10,882 nt of DNA from an uncultured Acidimicrobiaceae bacterium (GCA_913054115.1 CAJXIS010000039.1:1-10882); one strand, 5' to 3'. Shown: positions 1-6,741, counted from the stretch's first letter. The notes: generated by a model not told the origin, from the sequence alone. A program made the numbers and translations.

Positions 1-1316
1 GCCTCGGGAAGGGCGCCGCAGCCCCCCATCGCCCGGAAGCTCGGACCGAAGTGCTCAAACGTGTCCGCCACGGCGTCGATCGCCTCGAAGAAGGACTCCT
101 GGCCGGGTCGGAGGGGATCGTCCCCGCAGTTCACGAGGAAGCCCACCGCCATCGATGTGTCGTAGGTGCCGTCCTCGCGACGCCCCACCATCATGTCGGA
201 GAGTTCCTGGAAGATCTCGCCCTCCCCCGCCACGAGGACCTCGGTGAACCCCTGGGCGAGCGCCTCCCACGTGTAGGGCGAGTAGAGGGCCATGGCCACG
301 CCCATCTGGAACTCGCCGCGCATCAGGACACGGTCACCGACCGGGAGGCCGCCTTCGGCGAGCAGGGCATCAGCGGCTGAGAAGGCCGCCTCCGCACCTC
401 CCAGCGCATCCAGGCCGCAGGACGGATCCGTGTCGCACCATGCGGCGAACCTGGACCAGGCCGCCTCGAAGCCATCGCCCTGTATCGAGCTGGCGGAGCT
501 GATGTGGTCCTCCGGATCGACAGGGCCGTCGAGCACCATGGCCCGGACGCGGTCCGGGAACAGGGCGGCGTAGACCGCTCCGATGCGCGATCCGTACGAG
601 TAACCGAGGAACGAGATCTGCTCCTCGCCGAGTGCCTCGCGGATCAGGTCCATGTCGCGGGCCACGTTGTTGGTGCCAACGTGGAGGGCCAGGTCCCCGG
701 AGTTCTCGAGACAGGCCGCCGAGTAGGCGTCTTCGAGTTCGAACATCTCCGTCGGGTCTTCTCCGTCCTCGAGCACGAACACGAGGTCGTCGAGGTCGTC
801 GAGGCACGACACCGGGGTGCTGCCACCCACACCCCGCGGATCGAAGCCGACCACGTCGAAGCCGGGAAGGACCTGCTGGAAGATGAAGCCCATCTCGGCA
901 ACGAGTTCGACACCGGAGCCGCCCGGCCCACCGGGGTTCACCAGCAGGACGCCGATGCGGCCATCCGGCCATGCCGGCTGGCGGTTGAGGGCGATCCGGA
1001 TGCTCCCCTGCGACGGATCGTCGTGGACCATCGGCACCTCGAGCGTGGAACATTCGCGGCCATCACCACAAGGGCGCCACTTCAGGGAACCGGCAGGCGC
1101 CTCGGTCTCAGGGGGCGCCGTGGTCGTAGGGGGCGCCGTGGTCGTGGGGGGCGCCGTGGTCGTAGGGGACGCCTCAGTCGTGGTCGTGGATGGCGGAACG
1201 GTCGAGGTGGTCGAGACGTACTCGACGTTGTCGACGACCTGCCCCGTCCCGTCCGACCCGCACGCAGCGGCGACGAGCGCCACGAGGACCAGGACGAAGA
1301 ATGGAGCCCGTCGCAT
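1..1316 (-). CDS. Secreted TAP-like alpha/beta hydrolase (tripeptidyl aminopeptidase family), lipoprotein; C-terminus beyond the window
   Basis: Predicted lipid-anchored exo-peptidase or esterase of the alpha/beta hydrolase family that includes Streptomyces tripeptidyl aminopeptidase and mycobacterial CaeA-like proteins. The start ATG (1316-1314) is preceded by GGGAG at 9 nt and followed directly by a lipoprotein signal (MRRAPFFVLVLVALVAAAC), giving lipid Cys19. A Thr/Pro-rich spacer covers about residues 36-73. The oxyanion-hole segment NPGGPGGSG lies at 127-135, and the nucleophile elbow GYSYG puts the catalytic Ser at 240. A TAP-like C-terminal part starts near residue 340 (ALYSPYTWEALA, then VNCGDDP). 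The visible 438 residues lack the catalytic Asp and His, which in this family lie nearer the end, so the gene is cut by the window edge rather than broken. It lies 32 nt after the HIT gene on the same strand. Family assignment is firm; peptidase versus esterase activity and substrate are not known. Confidence 0.9.
   Translation of the reverse strand, partial: MRRAPFFVLVLVALVAAACGSDGTGQVVDNVEYVSTTSTVPPSTTTTEASPTTTAPPTTTAPPTTTAPPETEAPAGSLKWRPCGDGRECSTLEVPMVHDDPSQGSIRIALNRQPAWPDGRIGVLLVNPGGPGGSGVELVAEMGFIFQQVLPGFDVVGFDPRGVGGSTPVSCLDDLDDLVFVLEDGEDPTEMFELEDAYSAACLENSGDLALHVGTNNVARDMDLIREALGEEQISFLGYSYGSRIGAVYAALFPDRVRAMVLDGPVDPEDHISSASSIQGDGFEAAWSRFAAWCDTDPSCGLDALGGAEAAFSAADALLAEGGLPVGDRVLMRGEFQMGVAMALYSPYTWEALAQGFTEVLVAGEGEIFQELSDMMVGRREDGTYDTSMAVGFLVNCGDDPLRPGQESFFEAIDAVADTFEHFGPSFRAMGGCGALPE
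1111..1164 (-). repeat. Three tandem 18-bp units encoding TTTAPP repeats
   Basis: Three nearly identical 18-bp units (1111-1128, 1129-1146, 1147-1164; plus-strand gggggcgccgtggtcgta, one base differing in the middle copy) sit in frame inside the hydrolase gene. A decayed fourth copy follows at 1165-1182. They encode the Thr/Pro repeat of the spacer behind the lipid anchor. The unit is a multiple of three, so copy-number change by slippage would lengthen or shorten the spacer without a frameshift. Confidence 0.9.
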
Positions 1317-1348
1317 GTTCGAATTCTCCCACTCCGGGGAACCCGGCA

Positions 1349-1876
1349 TCAGGCCGGCCAGTGCTCCCGCAGCTTCGACCAGGACTCGACCAGCGCCTCG
1401 GGGAGAACCCGCGCCCCGGCCGTGGCGGTCATGAAGTTGGTGTCACCCGACCAGCGGGCCACGCAGTGCACGTGGATGTGTTCGGGGATGCCGGCACCGG
1501 CGGCACGCCCCTGGTTGAGGCCCACGTTGATGCCGCCGGGCCCATAGGCGGCCTCGATGGCGGCGACCGCATCCCGGACCATCGACCAGAGTTCGGCGTA
1601 TTCGTCGTTGGTCAGGTCGGCCAGCGACCCGACGGGCCGCTTGGGCATCACCATCGTGTGGCCAGATGTGTACGGGTAGATGTTGAGCATGGCGAAGGCG
1701 GTCACGCCCCGGTGGAGGACGAACGACTCGTCGTCGGGGAGGCCGCTCTGCTCGACGGCGCTGAACAGCGAGCCACCCTCGGGGATGTCGAGCGAGTCGG
1801 CGCGGCGGCCGTCCTCGCCGGTGCCCTCGAGGTAGGCCTGTCGCCAGCCGGCCCAGAGGTGGTCGAGGCGGCTCAC
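1349..1876 (-). CDS. HIT-family hydrolase/phosphorylase, Ap4A phosphorylase-like (Rv2613c type)
   Basis: Histidine-triad nucleotide-binding protein of 175 residues, probably acting on diadenosine polyphosphates such as Ap4A in the cytoplasm. The triad HIHVHCV lies at 133-139 (His133, His135, His137), preceded by NQGRAAGAGIPE and followed by RWSGDTNFM. This extended signature resembles the mycobacterial Ap4A phosphorylase Rv2613c more than small HINT proteins. The nucleotide-fold segment GHTMVMPKRPV is at 72-82. The chosen GTG start (1876-1874) overlaps the thrS stop TGA as GTGA and has no clear ribosome site of its own, which suggests translational coupling. The same thrS-HIT order occurs in Mycobacterium tuberculosis (Rv2614c-Rv2613c). 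There the next gene is pgsA; here it is the hydrolase lipoprotein. Family call is strong; the exact substrate is inferred. Confidence 0.93.
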   Translation of the reverse strand: MSRLDHLWAGWRQAYLEGTGEDGRRADSLDIPEGGSLFSAVEQSGLPDDESFVLHRGVTAFAMLNIYPYTSGHTMVMPKRPVGSLADLTNDEYAELWSMVRDAVAAIEAAYGPGGINVGLNQGRAAGAGIPEHIHVHCVARWSGDTNFMTATAGARVLPEALVESWSKLREHWPA

Positions 1877-3849
1877 CGGCGCTCGGCCACCAGCGCCGAC
1901 AGACGATCGACGAAATCGTCGAGCGGCAGGTCGCGTTCGGGCTTGTCGGCGCCCCGGGCGTTGTCGCCGACCGTGTCGTTGGCAACGTCGTCGTCCCCGA
2001 CGACGAGGACGTGGGGCAACTTGGCGGTCTTGGCGGAGCGGACCCGCTTGCCGAGCGGCTCGTCGGCCGGATCGACCGTGGCGCGGAAGCCCTCGGCGAC
2101 GAGCCGGGCGAGGACCTGTTCGGCGTAGTCCTGGTGCACGTCGGCGACCGGCAGCACCCGCACCTGCTCGGGAGCCAGCCACGCCGGGAACGCACCGGCG
2201 TAGTGCTCGAGGAGCACGCCGAAGAAGCGCTCGATCGACCCCATCAGCGCCCGGTGGATCATCACCGGGCGGTGGCGTCCACCGTCTGCACCCACGTACT
2301 CGAGGCCGAAGCGCTCGGGCAGGTTGAAGTCGAGTTGCAACGTCGAGAGCTGCCACGGTCGGCCGATGGCGTCGGTGACGTCGACGTCGATCTTTGGTCC
2401 GTAGAAGGCGCCGCCGCCCTCCTCGACCACGTAGGACAGGCCGGCCGACTCGAGCGCCGACCGCAGACCGTCGGTGGCCAGGTCCCAGAGCTCGATGTCG
2501 CCCACGGCCTTTTCCTCGGGGCGGGTGGAGAGCTTGGCCTGGAATTCGTCGAAGCCGAAGGCCTGGAGCACGGAGATCGTGAAGTCGAGCAGCGACGCCA
2601 GCTCGTCGGACACCTGCTCGCGGGTGCAGAAGATGTGGGCGTCGTCCTGCGTGAAGCCCCGGCTGCGGAGCAGTCCGTGGAGGGCGCCCGACAGTTCGTA
2701 GCGATAGACCGCACCGAGTTCGAAGTAGCGCTTCGGCAGGTCCCGGTAGCTGCGCTGGCTGCTCTGGAAGATGGTGACGTGGAACGGGCAGTTCATGGGC
2801 TTGGGGTAGTAGGACGCCCCGTCCATCTCCATGGGCGGATACATGCTGTCGGCGTAGAATTCGAGGTGCCCGCTGGTCTCCCACAGCACCGACTTGGCGA
2901 TGTGCGGGCTGAACACGAAGTCGTAGCCGCCGGCCTCGTGCCGACTGCGGCTGTAGTCCTCGATCACCTTGCGGACCATCGCCCCCTTGGGATGCCAGAC
3001 GGCGAGGCCGGGGCCGAGCACCTCGGGCCATGAGACCAGGTCGAGCTCGGCGGCGAGGCGGCGGTGGTCGCGTTTTTCGGCCTCGGCGAGGCGGTGCAGG
3101 TGGCCGCGGAGTTCCTTGGCGGTGGACCAGGCGGTGCCGTAGATGCGCTGGAGCATCGGGCGGCGCTCGTCGCCCCGCCAGTAGGCGCCGGCCACCTTCT
3201 GGAGTGCGAAGTGGCCGAGCCGGCCGGTGGACGGAACGTGGGGGCCGCGGCAGAGGTCGACGAAGTCGTCGCCGTTGCGGTAGTAGGTGACCTGTCCATC
3301 GGTTCCCTCGGCTCCGGCCTCGTCGGCCAAGTCGCCGGTGGCCTCGCCGGCGGTGACCTTCTCGATGATCTCGCACTTGTACACGTGGTCGGCGAAGATC
3401 TCGAGGGCCTCCGCTGCGCTCGCCTCTCCCCGCTCGAAGGCCTGGTCGGCGGCCACGATCTCGCGCATCCTGGCATCGATGGCCTCGAGGTCCTCGGGGT
3501 CGAAGGTGGCCCCGTCCGGCAGTTCGAAGTCGTAGTAGAAGCCGTTGTCGATCGGCGGCCCGATGGCGAACGTGGCGCCGGGCCAGAGACCGAGCACCGC
3601 CTGGGCGAGGACGTGGGCGGTCGAGTGCCGCAGCGTCTCGAGACCACGGTCCGAGCCGGGGGTGATGATCTCCACCGTGGCACCGTCGGTGAGCGGTGCG
3701 ACGAGATCGCGCTCGTCGCCATCGACAACGGCGGCGACGGCGTCCCTGGCGAGTCCGGGTCCGATGTCGGCGGCGAGGTCGGCAGCGGTCGCCCCGGAAG
3801 GCAGCGTGCGCGCCGAGCCGTCGGGCAGGGAGACGGTGATGTCGGCCAT
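1873..3849 (-). CDS. thrS: Threonyl-tRNA synthetase (class II)
   Basis: Charges tRNA-Thr with threonine in the cytoplasm and removes misattached serine. The 658 residues are close to the bacterial norm (E. coli 642) and all domains are present. A TGS domain covers about 1-62. The editing domain has HSTAH (His75, His79) and CRGPH (Cys200, His204). The catalytic core carries the zinc ligands Cys354 (MNCP), His405 (DDAH) and His532 (MIHRA), and class II motif 3 near 532-541. An anticodon-binding domain runs from about 560 to the end. I chose ATG 3849-3847 because ThrRS homologues begin at MADITVSLPDG; an upstream in-frame ATG at 3876 would add nine unrelated residues. GGAGG precedes the chosen ATG at a tight 2 nt. 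npdG lies 69 nt upstream on the same strand, and the HIT gene overlaps the 3' end. Confidence 0.97.
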   Translation of the reverse strand: MADITVSLPDGSARTLPSGATAADLAADIGPGLARDAVAAVVDGDERDLVAPLTDGATVEIITPGSDRGLETLRHSTAHVLAQAVLGLWPGATFAIGPPIDNGFYYDFELPDGATFDPEDLEAIDARMREIVAADQAFERGEASAAEALEIFADHVYKCEIIEKVTAGEATGDLADEAGAEGTDGQVTYYRNGDDFVDLCRGPHVPSTGRLGHFALQKVAGAYWRGDERRPMLQRIYGTAWSTAKELRGHLHRLAEAEKRDHRRLAAELDLVSWPEVLGPGLAVWHPKGAMVRKVIEDYSRSRHEAGGYDFVFSPHIAKSVLWETSGHLEFYADSMYPPMEMDGASYYPKPMNCPFHVTIFQSSQRSYRDLPKRYFELGAVYRYELSGALHGLLRSRGFTQDDAHIFCTREQVSDELASLLDFTISVLQAFGFDEFQAKLSTRPEEKAVGDIELWDLATDGLRSALESAGLSYVVEEGGGAFYGPKIDVDVTDAIGRPWQLSTLQLDFNLPERFGLEYVGADGGRHRPVMIHRALMGSIERFFGVLLEHYAGAFPAWLAPEQVRVLPVADVHQDYAEQVLARLVAEGFRATVDPADEPLGKRVRSAKTAKLPHVLVVGDDDVANDTVGDNARGADKPERDLPLDDFVDRLSALVAERR

Positions 3850-3876
3850 GGCCTCCGAGGCTACCGACCACCGCAT

Positions 3877-3918
3877 GCGGCCCGCCCATGGATTCCGGAA
3901 GGCGCCCGGTCGGGCCGC
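3877..3918 (-). promoter_or_regulatory. Inverted repeat in the npdG-thrS gap, candidate leader stem-loop
   Basis: The arms GCGGCCCG (3877-3884) and CGGGCCGC (3911-3918) are perfect 8-bp complements around a 26-nt loop. They fill most of the 69-nt gap between the npdG stop and the thrS start. Nested inside or beside them are the palindromes TTCCGGAA (3893-3900) and CCGCATGCGG (3871-3880). Just before the thrS ATG, GCCT-CGG-AGGC could partly hide the GGAGG ribosome site. There is no T-run, so a classical intrinsic terminator is not supported. The gap is too short for a T-box. A role in attenuation, RNA processing or protein binding is inference. Confidence 0.35.
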
Positions 3919-4575
3919 TCAGTCGTCGATGCCGAGGAATCGCAATGCGACCCTCGTCTTGTAACGGGTGTTGAGTTGCAGCATCACTGCCGTGAAGGCC
4001 TCGATGGCGGTGGCGTTCGAGAGGCGACCGGCGTCGAGGGGCCGCGCACCGGGGATCTTGTCGACCAGGCGGGACACGGTCTCGATCGCCCACGGATGGT
4101 CGGAGCAGATCAGGACGTCGCTGTGCACCTCGTCGTCGATGGCACCCAGTTCGATGGCCGGCACGTGGTGCATGGCGGCGACCACGTAGGCGCCGGGAAC
4201 CATGGCCTGCACGTTGGCGGACACCGAGCCACGTGGTGGGACCAGGGGTTGGAACTCGCCGGCCACCTTGGCCAGGGCGTTCGACATGCAGATCACGACC
4301 TTGCGGTTGAGGTGCTTGGCGACCGACGATGCGACCTCCGGTGCGGCCTCCCACGGTGTGGCGATGACGACGAGCTCGCAGCCGGCGGCCTCGACGTTGT
4401 CGCCGGAGCGGATCGCCAGATCGCGGTCCGGGTACCTGGCAAGCAACTCGTCACGCGCCTCCATCGCCCGGTATCTCGAGCGGGAGCCGAGAACCACATC
4501 GAAGCCCACCGATGCGAGGCGCAGCGCCATGGCCCGTCCTGCGGGTCCGGTGCCGCCGACCAGTCCGATCTCCAT
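3919..4575 (-). CDS. npdG: F420-dependent NADP reductase (F420H2:NADP+ oxidoreductase)
   Basis: Transfers hydride between coenzyme F420 and NADP(H) in the cytoplasm. In actinobacteria it is usually thought to supply reduced F420 from NADPH. The 218 residues match the family's usual size. The N-terminal Rossmann motif GGTGPAG is at 7-13. Ser31-Arg32 follow the second strand (VVLGSRS), with Thr9 and Arg36 in positions that recall the NADP 2'-phosphate contacts of the archaeal enzyme. The second strand cluster reads VVIATPW (69-75). The C-terminal helix segment SNATAIEAFTAVMLQLN (186-202) is typical of the family. The ATG at 4575 gives MEIGLVGGTG, as in homologues; the ribosome site is weak. It probably leads a transcript with thrS. 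No F420 biosynthesis gene is visible, so F420 use is inferred from this gene alone. Confidence 0.92.
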   Translation of the reverse strand: MEIGLVGGTGPAGRAMALRLASVGFDVVLGSRSRYRAMEARDELLARYPDRDLAIRSGDNVEAAGCELVVIATPWEAAPEVASSVAKHLNRKVVICMSNALAKVAGEFQPLVPPRGSVSANVQAMVPGAYVVAAMHHVPAIELGAIDDEVHSDVLICSDHPWAIETVSRLVDKIPGARPLDAGRLSNATAIEAFTAVMLQLNTRYKTRVALRFLGIDD

Positions 4576-4588
4576 GGCCGGAGCCTAC

Positions 4589-4609
4589 GGCCCCCGCCGA
4601 TCGGGGGCC
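4589..4609. promoter_or_regulatory. Perfect GC-only inverted repeat just upstream of npdG
   Basis: GGCCCCCG (4589-4596), loop CCGAT (4597-4601), CGGGGGCC (4602-4609): eight uninterrupted G-C pairs with a 5-nt loop, ending 13 nt before the npdG start codon. No T-run follows on either strand. It could be a repressor operator, a 5'-UTR hairpin affecting npdG translation, or a stop for transcription coming through the remnant upstream. The structure is seen directly; the role is not known. Confidence 0.45.
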
Positions 4610-4689
4610 AGTGGGAGACGCTGGTCGGGTGCCGGCGGCAGGACGGAGGTAGCGGCGTCCCGACCGGCCGCTGGTCGGCCAAGAAGATG

Positions 4690-4980
4690 AGGTTCGAGCC
4701 GCCGACCTCGATGTTGACATCGAAGAGTCGGACCATCGCCACGAACAGGGCAAGGGTGACCGCCGCCCAGGGGAACAGCAGGCGTTTCGAACGGCCCGCC
4801 CACAGGAAGCCGATGCCGAACCCGAGGAAGCTGCCCAAGAGCACGAAGTTCGAGAAGTAGGCGAGGTAGATGATGTTGGCGCCCAGCCAGCGGATGAGGG
4901 CCGGTTCGAAGAACAGCAGGACGAACGCCGACAGCGCCAGGCGTGTGCGCGCCGGCGACGGAGATTACCGGCGCACTCAT
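4690..4980 (-). pseudogene. Remnant of a polytopic membrane protein (N-terminal part only, frameshifted)
   Basis: A minus-strand frame downstream of an in-frame TAA (4967-4965) reads as convincing membrane protein. Three hydrophobic segments appear, near LALSAFVLLFFEPALIRWL, IIYLAYFSNFVLLGSFLGFG and FPWAAVTLALFVAMVRLF. The pattern E-x-A-L-I-R-W-L followed by YFSNFVLLGSFLGFGIG recalls the N-terminal membrane half of spermidine-synthase-like proteins, which are normally several hundred residues longer. The best start, ATG 4980-4978, is in a different frame. Skipping one base in the GC-rich run near 4951-4956 would join MSAPVISVA to the membrane frame. After about 4690 the resemblance stops and the frame runs into npdG. 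I read this as a truncated, frameshifted relic. Family naming is from memory of the pattern and is tentative; a sequencing indel could explain the frameshift but not the missing C-terminus. Confidence 0.6.
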
Positions 4981-5102
4981 CGGCCGGCGCATATCGACGC
5001 CCCTGACCGGCCCTGAGGAGCCGGGTTCACCATGCGAGCAGTGGGCGGGCGATACGGTGCCGGAACGCAGGCGGCGCCGTCCGGTGACCGCCCGGTCGAT
5101 CC

Positions 5103-5108
5103 AAGGAG
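5103..5108 (+). promoter_or_regulatory. Ribosome binding site of fabI
   Basis: AAGGAG lies 6 nt before the GTG at 5115 and decides this start. It is one of the best ribosome sites in the window. The rest of 4981-5114 holds no gene. TACGGT (5053-5058) fits a loose TANNNT -10 pattern, but I see no convincing -35 at normal spacing, so the fabI promoter is unassigned. Confidence 0.8.
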
Positions 5109-5114
5109 TGCGTC

Positions 5115-5882
5115 GTGGGGATCCTCGACGGAAAGCGACTGCTGATCACCGGCGTCCTCACAGACGCCTCGCTGGCCTTCGCCGTGGCGAGGCTGGCCCA
5201 GGAGGAGGGCGCCGAGATCGTCCTGACCGGTGCAGGCCGGGGCATGCGCCTCACGGAGCGCACCGCCCGCAAGCTCCCCGAAGAGGCCGAGGTGCTCGAG
5301 TTCGACGTCACCTCGGCCGAGCAGGCGGCCGCCGTCCGAGACCACCTCGCCGCCAAGTGGGGCCGGGTCGACGGGGCGCTCCACGCCATCGGCTTCGCCC
5401 CCGAGGTGTGCCTCGGCGAGGACTTCATGGCCGCCCAGTGGGAGGACGTGTCGGTCGCCGTCGAGATCTCGGCCTATTCGCTCAAGACGGTTGCCGAGGT
5501 GGTGGCGCCCCTGATGACCGAGGGCGGTTCGATCGTCGGCCTCGACTTCGACGCCCGCGTCGCCTGGCCTGCCTACAACTGGATGGGCGTGGCGAAGGCG
5601 GCCCTCGAGTCGGCGTCGCGCTACCTGGCCCGCTCTCTCGGGGGCGACGGCATCCGGGTCAACCTGGTGGCCGCCGGCCCGATCCGCACGTTGGCGGCCA
5701 AGAGCATCCCTGGCTTCGCTGCGTTCGAGGACGCCTGGGGCACCCGGGCACCGCTGGGCTGGGACGTCAACGACGGCGAGCCCGTGGCGAAGGCGTGCGT
5801 GGCGCTCATGTCCGACTGGTTCCCGGCGACCACCGGCGAGATGATCCACGTCGACGGCGGCTACCACGCCATCGGAGCCTGA
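5115..5882 (+). CDS. fabI: Enoyl-[acyl-carrier-protein] reductase (NADH), InhA/FabI type
   Basis: Catalyses the last reduction of each fatty-acid elongation cycle, enoyl-ACP to acyl-ACP, with NADH. The 255-residue protein follows mycobacterial InhA along its length: LLDGKR-like start, GVLTDASLAF (13-22) for the cofactor loop, DVTS (64-67), HAIGFAPE (90-97), SIVGLDFD (139-146), the catalytic pair Tyr154 and Lys161 in PAYNWMGVAK, AAGPIRTLA (186-194) in the substrate loop region, and DWFPATTGEMIHVDGG near the end. The position equal to InhA Ser94 is Ala91. The GTG start has AAGGAG at 6 nt. Unlike mycobacteria there is no fabG directly upstream; the gene stands alone on the plus strand, divergent from npdG and convergent with the M23 gene, with 52 nt between the stops. 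Confidence 0.95.
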   Translation: MGILDGKRLLITGVLTDASLAFAVARLAQEEGAEIVLTGAGRGMRLTERTARKLPEEAEVLEFDVTSAEQAAAVRDHLAAKWGRVDGALHAIGFAPEVCLGEDFMAAQWEDVSVAVEISAYSLKTVAEVVAPLMTEGGSIVGLDFDARVAWPAYNWMGVAKAALESASRYLARSLGGDGIRVNLVAAGPIRTLAAKSIPGFAAFEDAWGTRAPLGWDVNDGEPVAKACVALMSDWFPATTGEMIHVDGGYHAIGA

Positions 5883-5934
5883 AACGCACCTGTTCCGTTC
5901 GCCCTACCGGGACGGCAGCGGCCGGCGGCAGCGC

Positions 5935-6735
5935 CTAGCGGCAGTGAGTGTCGATCAGGAAGAACGGGTTGACGGAGTTGCCCTTGCCGCCCGGGTGGTA
6001 TTCGAAGTGCAGGTGGTAGCCGGCGGCGTTGCCGGTGCGGCCGACGTAGCCGATCACCTCACCGGCCTCGACCTCGCCCTCGGTGCCGTAGGAACGCAGG
6101 TGGGTGCCGAAGTAGTAGTCGCCATCGGCGGTGACCAGGTCGAACGACCGGCCGCCGATGGAATCCCATCGGAACGTGACGGTGCCGGCCTCGGGGGCGA
6201 GCAGCGGGGTACGCGATCGGGCGACGATGTCGACGCCGTCGTGCTTGCGGCCACCGGAGCGGGGTTCGCCCCAGGAGTCGCGGAACTCCATCTCGCCGTC
6301 GACCGGACAGACCCAGTCGGAGGAGGCCACCTTGCGGATCATGGCCGAGGTGCCGCTGCGGACCTCGGCCTCGCTCTCGAGGCGTACGCGGTCGCGGTCG
6401 TCGAGTCCGTCGATCACCGCCGCGTATTCGTCGCGGAGTTCGTCGGCGCCGGCGACCTGCTCGGCGACGATCTGGTTGGCCGCAGCCACCGTGCGTGCCG
6501 CTGTGTCGATGCGGATGCGGTAGCCGTCGAGGACCTCGCTGGTGCGGGCAATGCGCTCCTCGACGATGGCAATGCCGTCGAAGGTGCGCAGACCGGCGGT
6601 GCCGGCGGCTGCCACGATGGGGCGCAGGTCGGCGAAGCGCTCGGTTTCGCGACCTTCAGGGCCCGCCGATGCTGCGGCCGGAGAGACCGTCAGGGCGAGC
6701 AGGAGCGCGACAAAGGCGGCGGTGAGCCGGGGCAT
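5935..6735 (-). CDS. Secreted M23 (LytM-type) metallopeptidase
   Basis: Probable peptidoglycan-directed endopeptidase acting outside the membrane. The 266 residues begin with a signal peptide (MPRLTAAFVALLLALTVSPAAASA, likely cut after Ala24). A mostly helical linker of about 25-138 follows, possibly a short coiled coil. The M23 domain occupies about 142-262. Zinc ligands are His165 and Asp169 (HDGVD) and His243 of HLH (241-243); His212 (THL) and His241 fit the catalytic histidines. The strand FRDSWGEPRSGGRKHDG is typical of LytM domains. All active-site residues are present, so it should be active rather than a degenerate regulator. Cys143 and Cys265 could form a disulphide joining the ends of the domain. 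No ribosome site is seen at the ATG; see the candidate leaderless promoter. The gene is separate from the CNNM pair upstream by 62 nt. Confidence 0.92.
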   Translation of the reverse strand: MPRLTAAFVALLLALTVSPAAASAGPEGRETERFADLRPIVAAAGTAGLRTFDGIAIVEERIARTSEVLDGYRIRIDTAARTVAAANQIVAEQVAGADELRDEYAAVIDGLDDRDRVRLESEAEVRSGTSAMIRKVASSDWVCPVDGEMEFRDSWGEPRSGGRKHDGVDIVARSRTPLLAPEAGTVTFRWDSIGGRSFDLVTADGDYYFGTHLRSYGTEGEVEAGEVIGYVGRTGNAAGYHLHFEYHPGGKGNSVNPFFLIDTHCR

Positions 6736-6741
6736 GACGAC

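Noticed and set aside
1111..1182. Short regular repeats resembling a CRISPR or minisatellite
   Set aside because: The units abut with no spacers and are in frame inside a coding spacer region, so they are protein repeats.
1334..1346. Hairpin CCGGG-GAA-CCCGG just after the HIT stop
   Set aside because: It has a 5-bp stem with a 3-nt loop and no T-run, and lies in a 32-nt gap between genes likely to be co-transcribed. Not enough to call a terminator.
504..1547. Plus-strand frame opposite the hydrolase lipoprotein, with a Gly/Arg-rich repeat
   Set aside because: The repeat is the antisense reading of the TTTAPP units. The minus strand carries the signal peptide and catalytic motifs.
3850..3918. 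T-box riboswitch upstream of thrS
   Set aside because: The gap is only 69 nt, too short for a T-box, and no T-box core sequence is seen.
1349..4354. A 1001-codon minus-strand open frame spanning thrS and part of npdG
   Set aside because: Only its last 175 codons (the HIT gene) look like protein. The rest is Arg/Pro/Gly-rich out-of-frame translation of thrS and npdG, a known effect of high GC.
4293..4844. Intact 183-residue membrane protein starting at GTG 4844
   Set aside because: It would overlap npdG by about 280 nt out of frame. The sequence loses protein character after about 4690, and the upstream part of its hydrophobic frame lies before any start codon.
3064..4860. A 598-codon plus-strand open frame opposite thrS and npdG
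   Set aside because: It lies antisense to two well-supported genes, has no recognisable domain, and its composition mirrors the codons of the opposite strand.
5895..5915. Bidirectional terminator between fabI and the M23 gene
   Set aside because: Only a broken stem (CCGT/ACGG plus CCC/GGG with a bulge) can be drawn and no T-run is present on either strand.
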